DNA from: Actinomycetes bacterium
Lineage (GTDB): Bacteria > Actinomycetota > Actinomycetes > Mycobacteriales > Mycobacteriaceae
Reading direction: 5' to 3'
NCBI GenBank assembly: GCA_023417985.1
Contig: JAEZDV010000382.1
Location: 1-6,813, forward strand
Length of the DNA stretch: 6,813 nt
Positions 1 to 5,777 of this stretch are shown here, piece by piece. A program made the position numbers and the translations under genes. Position 1 is the stretch's first letter; every line of letters starts with the position of its first letter. Below the pieces are notes generated by a model. It did no database searches. It was not told where the DNA came from and was given only the letters and a program-made list of their open reading frames with translations.

Positions 1-463
1 GTCGGCGCGCACGTTCGTCGACCGCAGTTACCGGGTGTTCGCATCGAACCGTCGGGTTCGGTTCCGGGAGATGGAATACGCCGTTCCCGTCGAAGCGCTT
101 CCGACAGTGCTTCGCGAGATCGAATCCTGGCTGCAGTCCGATGGCACGCGGATCGGTTTTCCCGTGGAAGTGCGCTTCGCAGCGCCGGACGATGTCTGGT
201 TGTCCACCGCGTACGGACGGGAAACGGCGTACGTCGCCGTGCACCAATACCACCGGCGCGACCATCGCGCGTACTTCGCGGCGGTCGAGCAGATCATGCG
301 TGCCGTCGACGGCCGCCCGCACTGGGGAAAGCTGCACGGCCGCACGGCCGACGACCTGCGTACGACCTATCCGCGGTTCGACGATTTCCTGGCTGTGCGC
401 GATCGGGTGGACCCGAAGCGAGTGTTCGCCAATCCGTATCTCGATCGGGTACTCGGCGTGTGA
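1..463 (+). CDS. FAD-linked sugar-1,4-lactone oxidase/dehydrogenase, C-terminal part (partial)
   Basis: The 5' end is cut by the window; the reading frame is open from base 2 and gives 153 residues before TGA. The family (VAO-type flavoproteins: D-arabinono-1,4-lactone oxidase, L-gulono-lactone dehydrogenase, alditol oxidase) usually has about 420-440 residues, so only the C-terminal substrate-domain third is present and the FAD-binding half lies to the left. Visible family marks are VEVRF (Glu and Arg codons at 167 and 173), HWGKLH (Lys codon at 329) and the closing DPKRVFANPYLDRVLG. In the known alditol oxidase family the Glu-x-Arg pair and the Lys of HWGK line the substrate pocket, and all three are kept here. 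The protein probably oxidises an aldono-lactone or polyol; the exact substrate and electron acceptor cannot be told. Rv1771 of M. tuberculosis, an L-gulono-1,4-lactone dehydrogenase, is a likely relative. The GTG at 35 lies inside the gene and is not the start. It ends 12 bp from the stop of the convergent deaminase gene. Confidence 0.88.
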   Translation, partial: SARTFVDRSYRVFASNRRVRFREMEYAVPVEALPTVLREIESWLQSDGTRIGFPVEVRFAAPDDVWLSTAYGRETAYVAVHQYHRRDHRAYFAAVEQIMRAVDGRPHWGKLHGRTADDLRTTYPRFDDFLAVRDRVDPKRVFANPYLDRVLGV

Positions 464-475
464 CCCGGCCCGCGC

Positions 476-1453
476 TCAGATGAAAGCTGCTCGCATAGAG
501 TTGCGTGCGAGAACTTCCCGCTCCTCGGCGGTCAGCCCCAGCTGGTCGTGCAGGGCGGCGAACACGTCGTCGACATAGCCACCGAAGTAGGCCGGGTCGT
601 CGGAGTTCACGCACACCGCGAGGCCTGCGTCGAGCATGCGGCGCAACGGGTGAGCGGCAAGCGAATCGACCACGCGCAGCCGCACATTCGACAAGGGGCA
701 TGCGGTGAGTGGGATCTGCTCGTCGACGAGTCGCGCGACGAGGTCGGGATCCTCCAGCGACCGGATCCCGTGATCGATGCGTTCGGCCCCGAGGAGATCG
801 AGCGCCTGCCACACGTATTCCGGAGGCCCTTCTTCGCCGGCATGCACCGTGATGTGCAGGCCCTCGGCCCGGGCCCGGGCGAAGACGTCCTCGAAGAGCG
901 ACGGCGGGTAGCCCACCTCCGCAGAATCGAGGCCGAGGCCGATGATCGGTGCCTGTAGGCGCAGCAGTTCGCCGAGGGTCTCGTGGGCGTCCGGTACCGG
1001 ATGATCGCGCACGATCGATGCGATCATCGCCGCGTCGACACCGAACTCGCGGCGCGCGGCGGCGACCGCATCGGAAAGCCCCTCGATCACTTCCGTCAGC
1101 GGAACCCCGCGCACCACGTGTGCCTGCGGGTCGAAGAAGAACTCGGCGCGGGTGATCCCGGCACGGGCGGCGCGCGCGAGATAGGCGCGTGCGAGGTCGG
1201 AGAAGTCCTCCGCGGTGCGCAGCACGTCCATGTTCGCGTAGTACAGGTCGAGAAAGGACTGCAGTTCGGTGAACTCGTACCTGGCGCGGAGTTCGTCGAG
1301 ATCGCTGTAGGGGAAATCGATGTTGTTGCGTTCGGCCAGTTCGAGAATCAGTTCCGGTTCGAGTGTGCCCTCGATGTGCACATGCAACTCCGCCAAGCCG
1401 GGTTCCGGCGAGGCAGAGATTCCCACCTCGCCGGAATCACCGCGTGCTGTCAT
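476..1453 (-). CDS. Adenosine deaminase family protein, probably adenine deaminase (type 2)
   Basis: This 325-residue metal-dependent hydrolase of the amidohydrolase superfamily most likely converts adenine to hypoxanthine and ammonia in cytosolic purine salvage. Metal ligands and catalytic residues are visible: H24 and H26 in ELHVHIEGTLEPE, H204 and E207 in HAGEEGP, H228 in DHGIR, and D285/D286 in NSDDPAYF. True adenosine deaminases carry HLDG, in which the Asp contacts the ribose; here it is HIEG, as in the adenine-deaminase branch, and LDSAEVGYPP and HAGEEGP also fit that branch. Some members act on N6-substituted adenines (cytokinins), which cannot be excluded. The ATG at 1453 is chosen because GGGAGG lies 8 nt upstream; an in-frame ATG at 1516 would overlap the hydratase gene by 50 bp. 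The protein stops right after NSMRAAFI, about 10-15 residues earlier than I expect for the family, but the catalytic core is complete. The start is 13 bp after the hydratase stop, so the two are probably translated from one mRNA. Confidence 0.9.
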   Translation of the reverse strand: MTARGDSGEVGISASPEPGLAELHVHIEGTLEPELILELAERNNIDFPYSDLDELRARYEFTELQSFLDLYYANMDVLRTAEDFSDLARAYLARAARAGITRAEFFFDPQAHVVRGVPLTEVIEGLSDAVAAARREFGVDAAMIASIVRDHPVPDAHETLGELLRLQAPIIGLGLDSAEVGYPPSLFEDVFARARAEGLHITVHAGEEGPPEYVWQALDLLGAERIDHGIRSLEDPDLVARLVDEQIPLTACPLSNVRLRVVDSLAAHPLRRMLDAGLAVCVNSDDPAYFGGYVDDVFAALHDQLGLTAEEREVLARNSMRAAFI

Positions 1454-1461
1454 GTTCCTCG

Positions 1462-1467
1462 CCTCCC
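1462..1467 (-). promoter_or_regulatory. Ribosome binding site of the deaminase gene, touching the hydratase stop codon
   Basis: Minus-strand GGGAGG lies 8 nt before the ATG at 1453, and its first base is the last base of the hydratase TAG stop. It fixes the deaminase start and suggests translational coupling. Confidence 0.75.
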
Positions 1468-2228
1468 TAGCGGCCCTGCCATACGGGTGCTCGCTTCTCC
1501 GCGAACGCCGTCGCACCCTCGCGCGCGTCCTCGGACACGAAGACCGGTCCGGCCAGTTCCATCTGCTTCGCGAACGCCTCGTCCGACGACCAGTCCACCG
1601 ACTTCGAGATGATCTCCTTGGTCACCGCCACTGCGAGCGGGCCGTTCGCGGTGATGCGCTCGGCCAGTGCCAGCGCGCCGTCGAGCGCTCCGCCGGGCTC
1701 GGTCAGCGTGTTGACGAAGCCGAATCCGTGGGCTTCCTCCGCGGTGAAGGAATCACCGGTCAGTGCCAGTTCCATCGCCTTCTGGTACGGAATGCGGGAC
1801 GGCAGACGCAGGAGTCCGCCACCGGCTGCCACGAGGCCCCGCTTGACCTCGGGAATACCGAACTTGGCGTTCTTCGCCGCGACCACCAGGTCGGTCGAGA
1901 GAACCAGTTCGGTGCCGCCGGCCAGCGCGAAACCCTCGACGGCGGCGATGAGCGGCTTGCGCGGCGGAGCCTCGGTGAAGCCGAGCCCCTTGCCGGGGAT
2001 CGCGACGTTCTCGCCCGCCACGAAGGCTTTGAGGTCCATTCCCGCGCAGAAGTTCCCGCCGGCTCCGGTCAGCACACCGACCGACAATCCGGCGTCCTCG
2101 TCGAGGATGTCGACCGCGTCGGCGAGCCCCCGGCTGACCGCCGCATTGACAGCGTTGCGCGCGTCGGGCCGGTTGATGGTGATGACGAGGACTCGGCCAC
2201 GACGCTCGAGCAGAACTTCGTCGGACAT
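1467..2228 (-). CDS. Enoyl-CoA hydratase / crotonase family protein
   Basis: This 253-residue protein has the usual crotonase length. It probably hydrates trans-2-enoyl-CoA to 3-hydroxyacyl-CoA in the cytosol as part of beta-oxidation or acid breakdown. Family marks in order are the N-terminal VITINRPDARNAVN (15-28), the first oxyanion-hole segment GNFCAGMDLKAF (58-69), the second oxyanion-hole segment with the first catalytic acid in GFALAGGTELVLSTD (E107), and the second acid in FGIPEVKRG (E127). The positions match the two catalytic glutamates of rat mitochondrial enoyl-CoA hydratase, so dehydration/hydration chemistry is expected rather than a non-hydratase crotonase reaction. The C-terminal EGATAFAEKRAPVWQG is typical. 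The start at 2228 has AAGGA 7 nt upstream. The frame stays open upstream to 3203, but that stretch is Arg-rich and overlaps the ligase-like gene, so it is not coding. Neighbours are the ligase-like gene upstream (116 bp) and the deaminase downstream (13 bp). The chain length of the substrate is unknown. Confidence 0.93.
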   Translation of the reverse strand: MSDEVLLERRGRVLVITINRPDARNAVNAAVSRGLADAVDILDEDAGLSVGVLTGAGGNFCAGMDLKAFVAGENVAIPGKGLGFTEAPPRKPLIAAVEGFALAGGTELVLSTDLVVAAKNAKFGIPEVKRGLVAAGGGLLRLPSRIPYQKAMELALTGDSFTAEEAHGFGFVNTLTEPGGALDGALALAERITANGPLAVAVTKEIISKSVDWSSDEAFAKQMELAGPVFVSEDAREGATAFAEKRAPVWQGR

Positions 2229-2235
2229 GAACACA

Positions 2236-2240
2236 TCCTT
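2236..2240 (-). promoter_or_regulatory. Ribosome binding site of the enoyl-CoA hydratase gene
   Basis: Minus-strand AAGGA lies 7 nt before the ATG at 2228. It supports this start over any upstream extension of the open frame. Confidence 0.65.
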
Positions 2241-2294
2241 GCAGTAGTGGGGTTTCCGGGCTGTCGCCGCGCTCCCGCCGGAGAATTCGGCTAC

Positions 2295-2308
2295 CGGGTG
2301 TATACCCG
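2295..2308. repeat. Short inverted repeat over the candidate -10 box
   Basis: CGGGT (2295-2299), GTAT, ACCCG (2304-2308) gives perfect 5-bp arms around a 4-base centre. The right side, GTATACCCG (2300-2308), occurs again in inverted orientation as CGGGTATAC at 2366-2374 within the 3' end of the ligase-like gene. It may be a regulator site, or chance in GC-rich DNA. Confidence 0.35.
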
Positions 2309-2327
2309 ACCTCCGCTCGTGTGGCAG
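2299..2327 (-). promoter_or_regulatory. Candidate promoter upstream of the enoyl-CoA hydratase gene
   Basis: On the minus strand a -35-like CTGCCA (2322-2327) and a -10-like TATACA (2299-2304) are separated by 17 nt, each matching four of six consensus bases. It sits in the 116-bp gap after the ligase-like gene and would let the hydratase-deaminase pair be transcribed on its own. The -10 lies within a short inverted repeat, a possible operator. This is sequence inference only. Confidence 0.35.
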
Positions 2328-2344
2328 TTTCTCCGTCCCACCGG

Positions 2345-3403
2345 TCAGGCCACTCGCACTGCCACCGGGTATACGAACCCATCGTCGTCGATGTAGACCT
2401 GGTCGCCGGTCCGGAACCACCCGGCATCGGAGAACGTGTCGGCAGTCGCCACGGGGTCGTTCCAGTACCGTCTCGCCACACTGGGGCCTCGGCACAGCAA
2501 TTCCCCCACGCCGGACTCGGCGCCCGGGCCGAGCAGCGCGACCTCGATACCGCCGAACGGAACCCCCACGCTGCGCGGGTGCTGTTTCCGGCATTCCGAC
2601 GGCAACAACAGTCCGATTCCGCCGGTCTCGGCCACACCCCATCCGCGGACGCACTGCGCGGACGGGAAGGACGCGCGCGGATGCCGCCACGGCACCCGGA
2701 TACCGCGCGAACCCGACGCGACGACGGTGCCGCCGGACGCCAGGGTGGGCAGCAACTGCACACTGCATCCCACCGCCGTCGACAGTGGCGCGGTGATGAC
2801 CGTACGAGCACTCTCCCCCGCCAGGTTCATCGCGTGCGCGACGGCTTCGATGGTCGACAGCACGTTGGTGTTCGTCAGTTCGACGCCGTGCAGGCCGCCG
2901 CCCCACCTGCGCACGTAGTACAGCAAAGCGAGTTCGTCGGGCGATGCTCCGCCGTCGAGAAAGGCGAGACCGTCGGGCAGGGGGCCCTGGAGGCAGTGCA
3001 CGGCACCGCTGTCGGAGACGATCCAGTCGAGTTCGGTCTCGCTGCATGTCGGATCGGGCAGAACGGGAACGGCGCCCGCGAGTACGACACCGAGAAAGCC
3101 CCTCAGCCAGTCGAAACCGTTGCAGTAATGCACGACGACACGATCGGCCGGCCCGACACCCTGGTCGAGCAAGCCTCCCGCCACCCTCGCCGCGGCGGCC
3201 CACAACTCGCGATAGGTGACGGTGTGACCCGAACGATCAATGGCTGCAACATTGTTCGAGAATCTGAGCGCACTGCGATCGAGGAGTTCGGCCAGGCACG
3301 GCTCCAGCCCTTCGTACTGCAGGATGCCGCCGGACCGGCGCGTGACACGCTCGTCCCTCAACCATCCGGCCCCAGCGGGAATCTCCACCACCGCCAATGA
3401 CAT
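2345..3403 (-). CDS. Degenerate acyl-CoA synthetase-like protein (ANL superfamily), shortened, probably without ligase activity
   Basis: The 352-residue product resembles actinobacterial FadD-type acyl-CoA ligases, which normally have about 500-550 residues. Recognisable parts are the N-terminal domain (VTYRELW at 62-68, GVGPADRVVV at 82-91, AGAVPV), the A4-like segment APLSTAVGC (205-213), the A5-like GWGVAETG (254-261), GELLCRGPSVARRYW (A6, 300-314) and a good A7, GWFRTGDQVYIDDDGF (328-343). Three defects are visible. The Ser/Thr/Gly-rich A3 phosphate-binding loop, normally YTSGTTGxPKG, reads YYVRRWGGGLHG (162-173) and lacks the Lys. Only about 45 residues separate A4 and A5, roughly 50 fewer than usual. 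Translation stops 9 residues after A7, so the C-terminal subdomain with A8 and the catalytic A10 lysine is absent. The frame is otherwise unbroken and has a strong ribosome site. It could be a pseudoenzyme or a decaying gene; ligase activity is unlikely. The ATG at 3403 is preferred over the GTG at 3415, which overlaps the ribosome site. Confidence 0.8.
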   Translation of the reverse strand: MSLAVVEIPAGAGWLRDERVTRRSGGILQYEGLEPCLAELLDRSALRFSNNVAAIDRSGHTVTYRELWAAAARVAGGLLDQGVGPADRVVVHYCNGFDWLRGFLGVVLAGAVPVLPDPTCSETELDWIVSDSGAVHCLQGPLPDGLAFLDGGASPDELALLYYVRRWGGGLHGVELTNTNVLSTIEAVAHAMNLAGESARTVITAPLSTAVGCSVQLLPTLASGGTVVASGSRGIRVPWRHPRASFPSAQCVRGWGVAETGGIGLLLPSECRKQHPRSVGVPFGGIEVALLGPGAESGVGELLCRGPSVARRYWNDPVATADTFSDAGWFRTGDQVYIDDDGFVYPVAVRVA

Positions 3404-3407
3404 GCCA

Positions 3408-3413
3408 CCTCCC
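3408..3413 (-). promoter_or_regulatory. Ribosome binding site of the ligase-like gene
   Basis: Minus-strand GGGAGG, followed by TGGC and then the ATG at 3403. It is strong but close, and it argues against the GTG at 3415 as start. Confidence 0.6.
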
Positions 3414-3432
3414 ACGGCTGCGCGTGGTTGAA

Positions 3433-3438
3433 ACTATA
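3433..3438 (-). promoter_or_regulatory. Candidate -10 box upstream of the ligase-like gene
   Basis: Minus-strand TATAGT differs from the TATAAT consensus at one base and lies in the 94-bp gap after the exporter stop. Transcription would begin about 20-25 nt before the ATG at 3403. No convincing -35 hexamer is seen 17 nt upstream, where the sequence is C-rich. No terminator hairpin is visible in this gap, so read-through from the exporter gene is also possible. Confidence 0.35.
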
Positions 3439-3497
3439 TGGCGTGCGTCACACTCCGGGGGCGCGAACGAGAAAGCAGCGAAGAACGCACCCGAAGG

Positions 3498-5009
3498 TCA
3501 GAGTGCAGCACTTTCCGAAGCCGTCGCGCGGGCGGGCTCGCGGTTACCGAGCTGGCTTCGCGGACGTTCGAACGCCAGCGACGCGAGAAGGCCCACCAGC
3601 AGAACGCCCATCGGCAACCACATGGATTGGGACATCGCCGTGGCGAACGGTTCACGCAGGAAGACCGGCAGTTCGACGGCATCCATTCCGGACGATCCAC
3701 CGCTACCCAATCCGTTCGCCGACAGTCGTGCCGCCATCAGCGACCCCAGCGCCGCACTGCCGAGCACCGCTCCGACCTGACGCGTGGTGTTGTAGACACC
3801 CGATCCCGCGCCGGCGAGGTCCCGGGACAGGTGATTGGTGGCGGTCGCGGACAGCGGCGACCAGATCGCCGCGCTCGCGATGCCCATCAGTCCGATGGGC
3901 AGCAACAACTGCAGAGTGGATGCGCCGGGTGTCATGACCAGCGCCAGCCACGCGAAAGCTACGGCCAGGAGGAAGAATCCCGAGGACGCGATGACCCTCG
4001 GGTGCACCCGGTCGACGAGGCGGCCCACCCCCGGGGCGAGCACACCGCTGAGCACTGCCATCGGGATCATGAGCAGGGCCGCGCCCGTCGGACTGAGCCC
4101 CCGCACCGCCTGCGCATAGAACATGAACGGCAGCATCACCGATGTGATCGCGAAGCCGATAGACGCGATCCCCACGTTCGCCAGGCAGAAGTTCCGATCG
4201 CGGAAGAGGACCAGGGGCACGAGAGGCTCACCACGGGTGACCGCCTGATACCGAACGAACGCGACGAGCAGGACGACTCCCGCGCCGATGAGCACCCATA
4301 CCCGCGCGGACCAGTGGTAGGTGTTGGCTTCCTGGATGCCGAACACCAGGCAGAACAGGCCCAGACCGCTGAGAACCACGCCGGCGACGTCGAACCTGTG
4401 AGCATGTGTGGGAAGAACGGGGACATACCGGACGGCCAGAAGGAAGGCCACGACACCGACGGGCACGTTCACGAAGAAGATCCATTCCCAGCCGAGCGTA
4501 TCGACCAGGACACCACCGGCGAGCGGACCGGCCAGCGTCGCGATGCCGGCCACCGCACCCCACAGGCCCATCGCGCTGCCCCGCTTACCCGGCGGGAAGA
4601 TCCTGGTGATCACGGTCATCGTCTGCGGCGACATCATCGCCGCGCCGAATCCCTGGAATACCCGCGCCACGATGAGCATCTCGACCGTCGAGGACATGCC
4701 ACACCACAGGGACGCACCGGTGAAGACCACCAGGCCGGTCAGGTACATCCACCTCGGCCCGACCCGATCTCCCATGCGACCGCTGACCAGCAGGGGCACC
4801 GCATACGCGAGCAGGTACGCGCTGGTAACCCAGACGACACTGTCGATGTCGGTGTCGAACGCATGCATGATCGCGGGGTTCGCGACGGCAACGATGGTGC
4901 TGTCGACGAGAATCATGAAGAACCCCACGCACAACGCGGCCAGGGCCGCCCACTGCCCGCCCGTCGCCTCCGACGGTGGCGCTGCGGACCCCTCGGTAAC
5001 ACCACTCAC
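3498..5009 (-). CDS. DHA2-family MFS exporter (EmrB/QacA type, 14 TM segments)
   Basis: This 503-residue integral membrane protein is very likely a proton-driven drug or metabolite exporter of the cytoplasmic membrane. Length and hydrophobic profile fit the 14-helix DHA2 branch. Motif D1 is seen as MILVDSTIVAVANPAI (32-47, with D36 in the first helix). Motif A is SGRMGDRVGPRW (76-87) in the loop between helices 2 and 3. The antiporter motif C is in helix 5 as GAVAGIATLAGPLAGG (151-166), followed by GWEWIFFVNVPVG. A second motif-A-like loop, GRLVDRVHPRVI, marks the second half. A Gly/Ser-rich acidic loop precedes the last helix and the tail is polar. The GTG at 5009 is chosen because GGAGGGG lies 5 nt upstream; the frame stays open to 5078, but that would run into the divergent GNAT gene. 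The substrate cannot be predicted. No TetR or MarR regulator gene lies beside it in the window, unlike many DHA2 loci. Confidence 0.93.
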   Translation of the reverse strand: MSGVTEGSAAPPSEATGGQWAALAALCVGFFMILVDSTIVAVANPAIMHAFDTDIDSVVWVTSAYLLAYAVPLLVSGRMGDRVGPRWMYLTGLVVFTGASLWCGMSSTVEMLIVARVFQGFGAAMMSPQTMTVITRIFPPGKRGSAMGLWGAVAGIATLAGPLAGGVLVDTLGWEWIFFVNVPVGVVAFLLAVRYVPVLPTHAHRFDVAGVVLSGLGLFCLVFGIQEANTYHWSARVWVLIGAGVVLLVAFVRYQAVTRGEPLVPLVLFRDRNFCLANVGIASIGFAITSVMLPFMFYAQAVRGLSPTGAALLMIPMAVLSGVLAPGVGRLVDRVHPRVIASSGFFLLAVAFAWLALVMTPGASTLQLLLPIGLMGIASAAIWSPLSATATNHLSRDLAGAGSGVYNTTRQVGAVLGSAALGSLMAARLSANGLGSGGSSGMDAVELPVFLREPFATAMSQSMWLPMGVLLVGLLASLAFERPRSQLGNREPARATASESAAL

Positions 5010-5014
5010 GAAAA

Positions 5015-5021
5015 CCCCTCC
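5015..5021 (-). promoter_or_regulatory. Ribosome binding site of the MFS exporter gene
   Basis: Minus-strand GGAGGGG lies 5 nt before the GTG at 5009. It fixes the start and rejects the upstream alternative at 5078, which would overlap the divergent GNAT gene. Confidence 0.75.
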
Positions 5022-5034
5022 GCTCCTCGAAGGT

Positions 5035-5043
5035 CTACGGTAG
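5035..5043. promoter_or_regulatory. Divergent-gap dyad with a leaderless-type -10 box for the GNAT gene
   Basis: CTAC-G-GTAG is a 4+1+4 dyad in the 38-bp gap. On the plus strand TACGGT (5036-5041) fits the actinobacterial -10 pattern TANNNT and ends 6 nt before the GTG at 5048, the spacing expected when transcription starts at the start codon itself. The only Shine-Dalgarno-like run, GAAGG at 5029-5033, is 14 nt away and too far to work well. The minus strand reads TACCGT and could serve the exporter. Confidence 0.4.
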
Positions 5044-5047
5044 CCCG

Positions 5048-5740
5048 GTGGACCCGCATCTCTCGAGCATCGCGGCACTGGCCTGGTGCCGTGTGCTCGG
5101 CCTCACCGACGACGCACTCACCGTCCCCGGTGTGGTGCTGCGAGTGGACGCGACGACCCGGACCCTCCGTATCCTGCGCGTCGGAGACGCCGTGGCAGTG
5201 GTCGGGCCCGAAGCGGCGGTGTCGGCGATCGCGGGCCTCCCGCCGGAGCGCATAGACGAATCGTCGATAGGCAGCGCCACCGGCGGGCACGCGGTCCGTA
5301 TCGAAAAGCTCGGATTGTGTGCCGACTGGGTGGATGCGACCCGGGTGCGTGATCCGTTGATCTCCCACGAGACCGGCGACCTCGCCGAACTCCTGCGGCA
5401 CTGCCCGCCCGACGACGTCACCGAAACCGACCTGTCCCTCGCACGCCCGGCACGCACGTTCGTCCTGCTCGGACCCGATCACCAGCCGCTGGCCGGAGCC
5501 GGTTACCGCGAGTTGCATTCGCTGCTCGCGGACGTACGGGTGATCTCCGCACCCGAGAATCGGCGGCTGGGACTCGCCGCCACGGTGACGACCCTCGCCA
5601 CGCACGATGCGCTCGACGCAGGACTGATTCCCATGTCACGCGTGCGCCGGGACAATCTCGCCGCTCGCGGGCTCGCCGCGGTGTCGGGGTACACCGAATG
5701 GGGAACACAGATGACCGTGCGACTACCCGCCGGCCCGTGA
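5048..5740 (+). CDS. GNAT-family N-acetyltransferase
   Basis: The 230-residue product has a GNAT fold in its C-terminal half. Residues 137-157 (TFVLLGPDHQPLAGAGY and on) look like the beta-strand pair before the acetyl-CoA site. VRVISAPENRRLGLAATV (163-180) contains the acetyl-CoA pyrophosphate-binding pattern R/Q-x-x-G-x-G/A as R172-R-L-G175-L-A177. The tail NLAARGLAAVSGYTEWGTQMTV is the usual last helix and strand (an N-x-x-A-R-x-x-x-x-x-G-Y-type end). The first about 130 residues resemble the N-terminal extension of a group of actinobacterial GNATs but give no functional clue. The acceptor is unknown: an antibiotic, an amine metabolite or a protein are all possible. The GTG start at 5048 lacks a well-placed ribosome site and fits leaderless translation. 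The gene is divergent from the exporter and lies 37 bp ahead of the GST gene on the same strand, with no terminator between them, so it may form an operon with that gene. Confidence 0.85.
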   Translation: MDPHLSSIAALAWCRVLGLTDDALTVPGVVLRVDATTRTLRILRVGDAVAVVGPEAAVSAIAGLPPERIDESSIGSATGGHAVRIEKLGLCADWVDATRVRDPLISHETGDLAELLRHCPPDDVTETDLSLARPARTFVLLGPDHQPLAGAGYRELHSLLADVRVISAPENRRLGLAATVTTLATHDALDAGLIPMSRVRRDNLAARGLAAVSGYTEWGTQMTVRLPAGP

Positions 5741-5765
5741 TCCGGAGCCGGCCCGAGACAGAAGC

Positions 5766-5770
5766 GAAGG
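5766..5770 (+). promoter_or_regulatory. Ribosome binding site of the GST-like gene
   Basis: GAAGG lies 7 nt before the GTG at 5778. It supports this start; no better in-frame start is seen nearby. Confidence 0.6.
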
Positions 5771-5777
5771 TGCACCC

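Noticed and set aside
461..480. A bidirectional terminator between the convergent oxidase and deaminase genes
   Set aside because: The gap is only 12 bp and shows no convincing stem-loop or T tract.
1453..1516. The longer deaminase start at the ATG at 1516
   Set aside because: It would overlap the hydratase coding region by 50 bp and add an Arg-rich stretch. The ATG at 1453 has a strong, well-spaced ribosome site.
2895..2935. A frameshift that could restore the A3 motif of the ligase-like gene
   Set aside because: Shifting the frame here gives YTCAGGAAA and then a stop within about 15 codons, which does not recreate a normal YTSGTTG loop. The change looks like in-frame substitution rather than one indel.
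2229..3203. Upstream extension of the hydratase frame that would give a 578-residue fusion
   Set aside because: The extension is Arg-rich, lacks family motifs and overlaps the ligase-like gene in another frame. The ATG at 2228 has its own ribosome site and matches crotonase length.
1320..3400. Two long plus-strand open frames (1320-2396 and 2321-3400) opposite the hydratase and ligase-like genes
   Set aside because: Neither shows family motifs, and both mirror minus-strand genes with clear homology.
3438..5255. A 605-codon open frame on the plus strand opposite the MFS exporter
   Set aside because: It is highly charged (Arg, Asp, His, Gln) with no recognisable domain, lies antisense to a well-supported exporter with family motifs, and runs into the GNAT gene. 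It is a GC-rich shadow frame.
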